NCBI GenBank assembly: GCA_021443045.1
Contig: JABUUT010000007.1
Coordinates: forward strand, 1-26,197
Length of the DNA: 26,197 nucleotides
Source: Fibrobacteraceae bacterium
GTDB taxonomy: Bacteria; Fibrobacterota; Fibrobacteria; Fibrobacterales; Fibrobacteraceae
Direction of reading: 5' to 3'
Part shown: piece after piece, positions 16,215-24,200 of the stretch
How positions within the stretch are numbered: position 1 is the first letter of the stretch
Layout: the number at the start of each line of letters is the position of its first letter
Position numbers and translations under genes: made by a program
The notes under the pieces: generated by a model
Databases searched by the model: none
What the model saw: the letters and a program-made list of their open reading frames with translations, nothing else
What the model was told of the DNA's origin: nothing

Positions 16215-16796
16215 CTAATAAAAATTTTGCAGTTCCTGGATGGTTCCAAAGAGGGTGTTACCAATTTGAAACCGCTCCATAACATGCTTTGTTAAATCTT
16301 TGAATTCTTCGATGGTGGCTCCGTTAAGGGCGTTCAGCTTTTCTTGAATGTTGTTCACAAAGCCGCTGCCCATGGGTTTGGTCATTTTATCTTGCATGCT
16401 GCCGCTCAATTTTCGAAGCATGTTGTCGGTTTCCAGGCGGGCAATCACGTATCGAATGGTTGAAAGCAACTCTTGCAAAAAATAGACAAGGAAAATTTCT
16501 TCTTGCAGAACACCCCAACGCTTGTCTTTGGAGTAGAGGGTGCTTGCTTCCAGCTTTCCGTTAGAGATGGAAGCCTGGGCGTATTCCAGGCAGGTGGTTA
16601 CAAGTCTTTCATAATTATGGATATTTTTGTCAAGAACTTCAATCCATTGGGAGCGGAAAGTTTCGTTGGTTAAATCGCTGCTGGGAACCAGGGTTCTAAA
16701 GGCGTAGTACACCTCCTCATAGTATCGATTGCGCATGCGGCAATTGAATGCTCTGTTTTTAAGGGCGTGGTCGCTATGGTGAAGTTTTTCCATCAT
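16215..16796 (-). CDS. Unrecognised helical protein between rel and nuoA
   Basis: I do not recognise this 193-aa product. It has no signal peptide or membrane segment and looks mostly alpha-helical. An aromatic/basic N-terminal segment (residues 20-40, RNRYYEEVYYAFRTL) is followed by amphipathic helices around 50-75 and 95-125, and a C-terminal helical part (145-193). Two ATG codons are adjacent. The first overlaps the rel stop as ATGA, so translation is probably coupled to rel. It sits 11 bases before nuoA. The position suggests a cytoplasmic factor linked to either (p)ppGpp metabolism or complex I, but nothing in the sequence decides this. Confidence 0.75.
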   Translation of the reverse strand: MMEKLHHSDHALKNRAFNCRMRNRYYEEVYYAFRTLVPSSDLTNETFRSQWIEVLDKNIHNYERLVTTCLEYAQASISNGKLEASTLYSKDKRWGVLQEEIFLVYFLQELLSTIRYVIARLETDNMLRKLSGSMQDKMTKPMGSGFVNNIQEKLNALNGATIEEFKDLTKHVMERFQIGNTLFGTIQELQNFY

Positions 16797-18937
16797 ATTT
16801 TCTTTACCTCGCGAACTCCTGAAATTTGACTTATTTTATTTGTAATCGAATCCAGCTGCTCTTTTCGGAACGCCTTAAACTCAAGACGGATGCGTCCCGA
16901 AGACTTTACACTGGCAACGCTCATGCGGTCTAAAAATACGTTTGCCACCTTTAGTTCCTGTAAAATTTCCAAGGTAATGTTTTGCCTGTTGTCGGTAACA
17001 ACAGTAAGGTGTGCCGAAAACGGCTTGTTGATTTCGTCGCTCCAGTTTACGGCAATCTGCTGTTCTATGGGAGCCTTCTTTAGTTCGGGGCAATTGCTCT
17101 TGTGAACTTCAATGCCTTTTTGGGGCCTTAGCCAGCCCACAATGGTGTCGCCGGGAATGGGTGCACAGCAGGATGCAAAGTGAATGACCAAACTGGTTTC
17201 GAGGCCAATTTGCAGTGGCATGGCCGATTGAAGCTTGTTCTTGCTGTCTTTTGAAAAAGAAGGGAAGAAGCGCAGGGCGTTGGTTTCTTTGCCAATGCTG
17301 CTTTCCGGAGAGATAAAACGATGGATGTCCTGGAGTGGCAGTTCGCCCTGACCAATGCACTCGTAGAAGGCGTCTATGGTGGGGTATCCAAAGTACCGCA
17401 AGATATCTTCTTCTTTGGGTGCGTGCTGCTTGTCTATTTTTTGGATGCGCAGTTCCCGAACCCAAATTTCTTTACCAAGGGCTCTAGCCTGCTGGTTTAT
17501 GCTTGTCTTCATCCAGCGGCGCAGTTCCTGCTTGGCTTTGGCGGTTTTTACCAAATCCAACCACTCGGGGCTAGGTTCCTGGTGTGGGCTCTTTAAAATT
17601 TGGATGGTGGCTCCATGGGGCACCACTTTGTCAATGCTGAATACCTCTTCGTTGATTCTTGCCCCAATGCAGTGAAGCCCAAGTTCAGTATGAACAGCAA
17701 AGGCAAAGTCCAGTACTGTGGAACCTTCAGGCAGTTCTATGGAGTTACCCTTAGGGGTAAACACGGTCATGCCCTCAGGCTTAAGGTCTATGCGTAAAAA
17801 GTCAAGATACTCCCTAGAGTCCTTAATTTCGTCTTGGAGCTTAACCATGTGGTTTAGCCAAGCCAGTTCCTCGCCCTCATGTTGGGTTTCCAACTTGTAG
17901 GCCCAGTGCGCCGCAAAACCTTTTTCGGCGGTCACATCCATGTCTTTGGTACGAATCTGTACTTCCACCATTTTGTTTTCGGGGCCAATAACGGTGGTAT
18001 GGATGCTCTGGTACAAGTTGGGTTTTGGGGTGGCTATGTAGTCTTTAAATCGGCTCTGCAGAGGGGTCCACAAGTTGTGAACGTACCCTAGGGCCAGGTA
18101 GCATTCAGGGATGGTTTCTACTACAATGCGAATGGCAAAAATGTCAAAGATGTCTTCGAACTGGCAGTTGCGGGCAATCATCTTGTTGTAGATGCTGTAG
18201 ATGTTCTTGGTTCTGCCTTGAATGGCACAGTCGAACTCTTCAAGCATCATTTTAAACTGCAAAGGCCCAATAACCGACTGTATATACTTTTCTCGGCTTT
18301 CCTTGGTGCCTATCAATTCATCAACAATTTTTTTGTATTCGTCTGGGTTTACATACTTAAACGAAAGGTCTTCCAGCTCCGTTTTAAGCTTGTAGAGACC
18401 AAAGCGGTGGGTTAGGGGTATGTAAATGTCCAAGGTTTCCTGGGCAATAAGCTTTCGCTTTTCGGGCTTCATGTAGCGCATGGTCCGCATGTTGTGGATG
18501 CGGTCTGCGATTTTAATCATAATAACCCGAGGGTCTTTTGCCATGGCCGTAATCAGCTTGCGGTAGGTTTCTGCCTTTTGGGCCGTTTTGCTGGCTTCTT
18601 GGGCTTCCGTAATCTTGGTTACGGCATCCACCATAAAGGCTGTGTCCTGGCCAAACTTCTCAGAAATCTCGTCTAGGGTGTGAGGAGTGTCTTCCACCAC
18701 GTCATGGAGCAGCCCTGCAAGTACGGTGGCCTGGTCTTGTTTAAGGTCGGCTAGAATCTTGGCCACTTCAAAGGGGTGCTCGGTATAGGGCATTCCACTT
18801 TTGCGGTACTGGCCGCTGTGGGCGTCTGCAATAAAGGCAATAGCTGTTCTAAGAATCCCTTCGTCCAAGTCGGGGTTCTTTTTGAGGAGCACACTTACAA
18901 TGTGTTCCTGGTTGGTAGAAAACTTTGCCGGTTCCAT
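16793..18937 (-). CDS. rel: Bifunctional (p)ppGpp synthetase/hydrolase (RelA/SpoT family)
   Basis: Rel makes and degrades the alarmone (p)ppGpp during starvation. The 714-aa product has the full long-RSH layout. The hydrolase HD domain contains HDVVEDT at about 78-84 and KIADRIHNMRTM at about 142-153, so hydrolysis is probably intact. The synthetase domain has RTKNIYSIYNKM, RFKDYIATPKPNLYQS and EVQIRT at about 325-330. A TGS domain (about 390-450), a Cys-Cys motif region (FASCCAPIPGD) and a C-terminal ACT-like domain follow. ATG 18937 is preferred over an in-frame TTG at 18946. Neither has a strong ribosome-binding site. The stop overlaps the next gene as ATGA. It appears to be the first gene of the operon that contains all nuo genes. 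Confidence 0.95.
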   Translation of the reverse strand: MEPAKFSTNQEHIVSVLLKKNPDLDEGILRTAIAFIADAHSGQYRKSGMPYTEHPFEVAKILADLKQDQATVLAGLLHDVVEDTPHTLDEISEKFGQDTAFMVDAVTKITEAQEASKTAQKAETYRKLITAMAKDPRVIMIKIADRIHNMRTMRYMKPEKRKLIAQETLDIYIPLTHRFGLYKLKTELEDLSFKYVNPDEYKKIVDELIGTKESREKYIQSVIGPLQFKMMLEEFDCAIQGRTKNIYSIYNKMIARNCQFEDIFDIFAIRIVVETIPECYLALGYVHNLWTPLQSRFKDYIATPKPNLYQSIHTTVIGPENKMVEVQIRTKDMDVTAEKGFAAHWAYKLETQHEGEELAWLNHMVKLQDEIKDSREYLDFLRIDLKPEGMTVFTPKGNSIELPEGSTVLDFAFAVHTELGLHCIGARINEEVFSIDKVVPHGATIQILKSPHQEPSPEWLDLVKTAKAKQELRRWMKTSINQQARALGKEIWVRELRIQKIDKQHAPKEEDILRYFGYPTIDAFYECIGQGELPLQDIHRFISPESSIGKETNALRFFPSFSKDSKNKLQSAMPLQIGLETSLVIHFASCCAPIPGDTIVGWLRPQKGIEVHKSNCPELKKAPIEQQIAVNWSDEINKPFSAHLTVVTDNRQNITLEILQELKVANVFLDRMSVASVKSSGRIRLEFKAFRKEQLDSITNKISQISGVREVKKI

Positions 18938-19098
18938 AGGCCACAATTTATCTAAAAAAATGGTTCTTGTTTTGCCTTAAAACCTAAAATAAGCAAAAAA
19001 AAAGGCATTTTTTAAAGGTTCTCCTAATGTGTTTTACATATAGGGTATCCATATTTCTTTAAGTGTAAAATACTTTTTCATTTTTTACCAAACACAAC
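18938..19098 (-). promoter_or_regulatory. AT-rich leader of the rel-nuo operon
   Basis: This gap lies between the rel start and the terminator of the upstream unit, so the operon promoter must lie here or farther upstream by read-through. On the minus strand there are TTTACA-like and TATATG-like hexamers near 19030-19070, but their spacing (about 21) is poor. Long A and T runs dominate. No riboswitch-like fold is evident. Confidence 0.3.
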
Positions 19099-19128
19099 AA
19101 AAAACACCCTTGAATTGGGTGCTTTTTT
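19099..19128 (-). terminator. Rho-independent terminator after the lipoprotein gene
   Basis: Read on the minus strand, an A-run leads into GCACCC, a seven-base loop, GGGTG, and six T residues. On the plus strand this is caccc at 19105-19109, gggtg at 19117-19121, an A-run at 19099-19104 and a T-run at 19123-19129. The five-pair GC core is extended by A-T pairs from the flanks. The symmetry allows termination in both directions. It lies about 30 bases after the lipoprotein stop codon. Confidence 0.75.
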
Positions 19129-19154
19129 TAAGTTTTTTGTATTAAAAGACCGGC

Positions 19155-19856
19155 CTAGTAGAAGTACCATTCCCAAGTAATTTCGAATATATCGGTTTTG
19201 TCGCTATATTCAACGGGCTTGCTTTCTTCCAAAGTGCCAATTTTTTCTATTTCATGGCATTTACCCTTAATGCGATTGGCTTCGTCGCTGCTGCTCTCTA
19301 GAGCGGTGGGGCAAATACGAATTTCATTAATGCCTCTAGGAATGGTCACTTCGGAGGTTTTGGCGGTCCATTTACCATCTTTGTCGGGGTAGAGGAAGGC
19401 CGATCTCTTCTTGTTTACCACCACATCGTCACTGAGGTATTCAATTTCAAAGTTCACCGTATCAGAAATTTCGTTACTGAGGGCCTTGAAGTTCTTGACC
19501 ACAATAAAGAAGCTCTTGTTGGCGGTAATGTATTCCACCTCTTCCTTATCGCCTTCTGGAGGAACATAGGTGTAGTTCCCCTGGTCGTCGTAGTTGGGGT
19601 TGGCAATTTCTTCACAGTCGTAAGAACCGTATATTGCATTAAAATTGCTGCACCGTTCTTCGCCATATTTTTTTACACAGCGGGCAAAGTCCACATTGTC
19701 CAAGCCTTCCTGAAGCTTAGAAACTGCGTTGCTAAAGCCGTCAAAGTCTTTTTTGCCGTTTTCTGCCTCAATGGGGTTTTCGGAAGCGCAACCGACTAGG
19801 GCGCAAAAGGCTAGGGATGCCAGAGTGGTATAAATTTTTTTGTATTGCGTTTTCAT
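19155..19856 (-). CDS. Putative lipoprotein of unknown function
   Basis: The 233-aa product has a lipoprotein signal with LVGC at residues 20-23 and is otherwise soluble and acidic. Several cysteines (about 60, 69, 80, 182 and 199) could form disulfides. Residues about 105-230 are rich in alternating hydrophobic and polar residues, consistent with a beta-sandwich, and the chain ends in WEWYFY. I recognise no family. The gene follows the barrel gene by five bases. A GAGG ribosome-binding site is formed by the last codons of that gene (CTGAGGTAA), so the two proteins are probably made together. A terminator follows directly. Confidence 0.82.
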   Translation of the reverse strand: MKTQYKKIYTTLASLAFCALVGCASENPIEAENGKKDFDGFSNAVSKLQEGLDNVDFARCVKKYGEERCSNFNAIYGSYDCEEIANPNYDDQGNYTYVPPEGDKEEVEYITANKSFFIVVKNFKALSNEISDTVNFEIEYLSDDVVVNKKRSAFLYPDKDGKWTAKTSEVTIPRGINEIRICPTALESSSDEANRIKGKCHEIEKIGTLEESKPVEYSDKTDIFEITWEWYFY

Positions 19857-19861
19857 AGTTC

Positions 19862-21037
19862 TTACCTCAGGCTAAAGTCAATCATAAGACGCCAAGACGG
19901 AAATTCGTTATGGAACATGTCTTTGTAGCGGTGGTTGTCTTCGAGTGAACAGGCTGCAATAAGCAACTGGTAGTTAAAGCCTATGTAGCGTGTTTCAAAG
20001 CCCACGCCAATCCAGCTGTTGGCCTCAATGTCGGTAAACTTGAAGGCTCCTGCTGTGGTGTGGTGGTCTTCAGGGTCAAAGTAGCCGTTGTTTTCAAGAA
20101 ATTCTAGGTCGCTAGCCAGTTCCTTAGAGGGATTTTCCACAAAAAGAGTGGTTTCTGTCTTAATTTTTTCGTACACAGACTTGGTAACGCCGGCGGTAAG
20201 GCTTGCGTACACAAATGTGGTGGGGTCAAGGTGGTTGCCAAACTTAACAGTAAGAGGGATGTCGATGGAGGTGTTGGTAAAGTGGACTTCCTTGTCTTTG
20301 GCTATAGTGTAGGCTTTTCCCTTGTAGCTTATGATTTTGCTGGTAGGTTCTTCCACATTAAAGCGGGAGTACCGAATGACACCACCCAAACGAGCCTGGA
20401 AGCCGATGTATTGGTTAAAATACATGCGGTAGTAATAGTAAATGGCACCGCTTCCACCCCAGGTGTTGTCAGCATCAAGGTCGCCTAAACGTTTGTCCGT
20501 AAGGCGGGCTCCGGCAAAGGTAAAGCCGTGGTGGTAGGTAATGGCTGCAAGGCTGTCTCGGGTTGCCAGCTTTTTATCCATGTACTCTCCATAGGCAATT
20601 TTGTGCTTGCGCTTTTTAATAGTAGCAAAGCGGTCGGCTTCCGGGTTTACCTTGGAAGAATCGGTGGTAACCTTGGCTGTGTCGGAAGCTACTTTAGCAG
20701 TGTCGGCCTTTGCTTTGCTAGAGTCGGCTGGTGCTACTTTAGCGGTGTCGGCCTTGGAACTGTCGGTTTTTGTAGTAGCGGCTGCTGTTTTGGCGGTATC
20801 TGCCACAGGTTTGCTAGATGCCTGTTTGGTGGAATCGTTGGTGGCTGCACTGGTATTGGCCTTTACCTTGCTAGAATCGGCTGGTGCAGGCTTAGCCGCT
20901 TCGTTTTTTGCGGGCTTGGCGGCTTCGGTTTTAGCAGGGGCAGCCTTGCCTTTGGCCTGTGCCGGCGCCTTGGCGGGCTGTTGGGCATAAAGGGCAACAG
21001 CCAACATCATCGAACAAATGGTTAATGTTTTTTTCAT
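19862..21037 (-). CDS. Putative outer-membrane beta-barrel protein with Ala/Lys/Asp/Ser repeat linker
   Basis: The 391-aa product has a signal peptide (1-18, ending LYA). A strikingly low-complexity region follows (about 19-135) of Ala, Lys, Pro, Asp, Ser and Thr, with recurrent DSSKA and DTAKV units. Residues about 140-391 look like a small barrel of the PorT/OMP_b-brl type: YYYYRMYFNQYIGFQARLGG, paired aromatic strands, and a closing strand ending WRLMIDFSLR. The linker may lie in the periplasm or contact peptidoglycan, as an inference. The start has no clear ribosome-binding site. The lipoprotein gene follows after five bases. The domain call rests on strand pattern only. Confidence 0.8.
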   Translation of the reverse strand: MKKTLTICSMMLAVALYAQQPAKAPAQAKGKAAPAKTEAAKPAKNEAAKPAPADSSKVKANTSAATNDSTKQASSKPVADTAKTAAATTKTDSSKADTAKVAPADSSKAKADTAKVASDTAKVTTDSSKVNPEADRFATIKKRKHKIAYGEYMDKKLATRDSLAAITYHHGFTFAGARLTDKRLGDLDADNTWGGSGAIYYYYRMYFNQYIGFQARLGGVIRYSRFNVEEPTSKIISYKGKAYTIAKDKEVHFTNTSIDIPLTVKFGNHLDPTTFVYASLTAGVTKSVYEKIKTETTLFVENPSKELASDLEFLENNGYFDPEDHHTTAGAFKFTDIEANSWIGVGFETRYIGFNYQLLIAACSLEDNHRYKDMFHNEFPSWRLMIDFSLR

Positions 21038-21272
21038 AGGGTTACCAATAACTTGAATTTGTTGGACAAAGGGAAACTTTTTTGAAAATGTAAGTTTTTT
21101 TTTGCCAATAGGTACTGAGCAATGTAAAAAAAATTAAAATTTGTCTTTTTTACATAAAATTTTTTGAAAAATGTGTTTTTCCTTACAAAAAACAAAAAAA
21201 AGTTGATTTTTTTATGAATTTATCTAAAAAAAGTTTACATTTATTTTGGAATTTAAAGGAATGGAGGCTTCC
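21038..21272. promoter_or_regulatory. AT-rich divergent intergenic region
   Basis: This 235-base spacer separates the barrel gene (-) from the large surface protein gene (+). It is very AT-rich with many A and T runs, which would make curved DNA, and should hold both promoters. TTGATT (21203-21208) followed after 16 bases by TAAAAA is a weak candidate for the + gene. GGAGG at 21263-21267 is a strong ribosome-binding site, five bases before ATG 21273. No open frame or RNA gene is seen. Confidence 0.45.
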
Positions 21273-24200
21273 ATGTCTAGGTTTGTATATTTTAAAACGC
21301 TGTTTTTGTCTACGGTCTTGACCCTGATGGCTGTGGGTCAGGGATTTGGTGCTCTTGCAGATACCACTATTAGCGGAAAAACCTACAAAAAAATCACCAG
21401 CTGTCAGGATTTGGTAGATTTTTCTGCGTATGTCAATCAGGAAAATTTCAAAAATGTTTCCACCAATGCCATTGTGACGGCCCCCATTGACATGAGCACT
21501 TGTGCTGCGTCCGGTTTTACTCCCATTGGTTGCGGACTCACTTACAGTGCTTGTAATGACGGAAAGCAATGGTACAAAGGAACCTTTGATGGTCAAGGTT
21601 ACCCCATTACAAACATGAAAATAGTGAGCGATGGCCAAAATGTGGGTATGTTTGCTGCAATAAGTGGCAATACCGTACAGAATGTTGTTTTATTAGATGT
21701 AGATATTGTTGCAAGCAAGGCCATTGGTGTTGACGATGCACAAGATGTGTCTGTAGGTGGTATTTTTGGATATGGCTCTAACGCAACAGTTAAAAATTCT
21801 ACTATTTCTGGAACCATTGCATCTACTGGAACTCAATATGCTATGGGTGGTATCGGTGGTAACTTGGATAAAGGTACCGTTAGTAACTGTTTAAGTACCG
21901 TAAACATCAATGTTGGTGGTTCTCAAACCAATGTGGGTGGAATTCTAGGAAAAGCTGGCCAAAACACAGGTGCAGTTACCATACAGTCTTGTGTTTACGA
22001 TGGAAGCAGTCTTGATAACTCAGGTGGAGCTATTGGTGGCATTTTAGGCTGGAAGCATGAGAGCAATACTGTTACTCTAAAGGATTGTTTTTTTAATAGC
22101 ACCAGTGCCAATGAAGCTATCGGTAATAACGCATGCAAAATAGATGGTACTGGCTGTAATAATGGTAAAAAGGCGAATCAAAGCGATGACGTGGGTGGCA
22201 GTAGTGATTTGAATACTCCTGAATTTACATGTAAATTAAATGGCGGAACATGGAATGCCTCTTCATCGACCTGTTCTAATGCGAATTCTAATGTATGGTC
22301 TAATGGAGACAACATTACCAATACCGGTGTTGGTAAAGATGACGATGGCAACATCGTGTTCACAATTTCCTTTAACGCCAACGGAGGAAACTTCCCTGCA
22401 AATGCCAAAACTACGTTGCAGCTTAAGGTTGGGGATGCTATTAGCGATGCCAACATTACAAAGCCAACCCGTAGCAATTATACTTTTGTGGGTTGGGCAA
22501 CAACAAGTAGCGCTACAACGGCCTTAACTTCTCTTGGAACGGTTCAAAAAGCCACGGAATTTTTTGCCGTTTGGAAAAGCAATGTGACCATCACTTTTAG
22601 CGTAAACAATACTAATGCCAAGTTTGCAGATAACAGCACCTCAAAAACAAAATCCTTTGCCTACAACGAAGTGATTACTGCAGAAGGTGTAGAAAATCCA
22701 TTAGATTTTGTGGTAGAAACGGAATCGGGTTCAAAAACTTATGTTTTCATGGGCTGGGCAACCACAAACGATGCTACAGCCCCCTCTACAGATTTGGGCA
22801 ATGCCGATGCTGCAAAGACTATTTATGCCGTATGGAATGAAACTACAGACAAGTATTATACGGTAACATTCTATTCCAACGGCCATGGCACGGCTCCAGC
22901 CATGCTGCGCCTTAAAGAAGGTTCAACTATTACAAATCCTGGTGATTTGACTGCCGATGGCTACACCTTTGATTATTGGTGCACCACAGAAAATTGCGAC
23001 TACGATGGAACACAGTTTACCTTTGATGGATCTATTTCCGCCGATGTGGATTTATACGCCAAGTGGTCTGTTAATAATTATACCATTACATATAACTTAA
23101 ATGGTGATGGAACATACCCAGCCACCAACAGTGCTAATAATCCCGCCAGCTACACGGTGGAATATAACGATTTTACATTGGAAGCCCCTACAAGGGAAGG
23201 CCATGTTTTTGATGGCTGGAAGGACGCTGGTGGAAATATCCGTTCTGTGATTGTAAAGGGTTCTACAGGCGATTTAACTTTAACGGCCCAATGGACTAAA
23301 AAGACATTCAACATTACCTATTCTGCAGGCCAATTTGGTAAAGAAATTGTGGAGCCACAGATTAAGGAATATGGTACAAATATAACCTTGAAGGGGGTTG
23401 TGTTTACCTCGGACAATACAACGGAAGTAATTGAACAAGTGGAAGGCCAGAATGTAACCGTTCAGAAAAAATGGGTTCAGAAGGGCTGGGCCGTTACCGA
23501 TGGCGGTAAAAAGGCGTATGATTTAGGGGCTACCTTTACCAAAAATGAATCCATTACTTTGTACCCTTATTGGGAACTTGAAAATGAAAGTGAGGTGCCT
23601 CGTTATCAGGTGACGTACAATGTTGTGTATAAACTACCTTCTCCAACAGACCCTGCGGTAACAATAGATTCTGTGCATAATTATTTTATAGAGACTGAAG
23701 TTTATGATATTCAAGGTCGCAAGCATTCTCTTATTAAGGGCCCCACGGTAGAGGGTTATACCTTTAGCGGTTGGACTTCTGCAAATAAGACGGATGGCGA
23801 TCACGCAGCGGTTGCCATTACCAATGGTAAAATTGCGTTAAATTCCAATACCACAGTCTCTGGAACTATGACCCCCATTAACTACACCATTACTTATGTG
23901 GATGGTGGTACTCACTCGAATCCCCTTACTTACACCATTCGTGACCAAATCACCTTTACAGCTCCTACAAAGGATGGTTTTGAATTTGTGGGCTGGTATA
24001 GTGACGAAAACTTTGTGAATACCATAACAAGTATTTCAAAAGGAAGCACCGGCGATATTGCTATCTATGCCAAATGGAAGGAACTGCGGACCATCGCTGT
24101 AAAAAATGAAGCGGGCAATGAATCTTTTGACTTGACATTCTACAAAGATGAAATAAACTTAGATCAGATTCTAACAAAAATTGATAGTGCCTTGACTGCA

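Noticed and set aside
18945..21232. An identical 16-base string AATTTATCTAAAAAAA at 18945-18960 and 21217-21232, considered as a shared regulatory site
   Set aside because: It is low-complexity AT sequence, and its orientation relative to the downstream genes differs at the two sites, so chance is likely.
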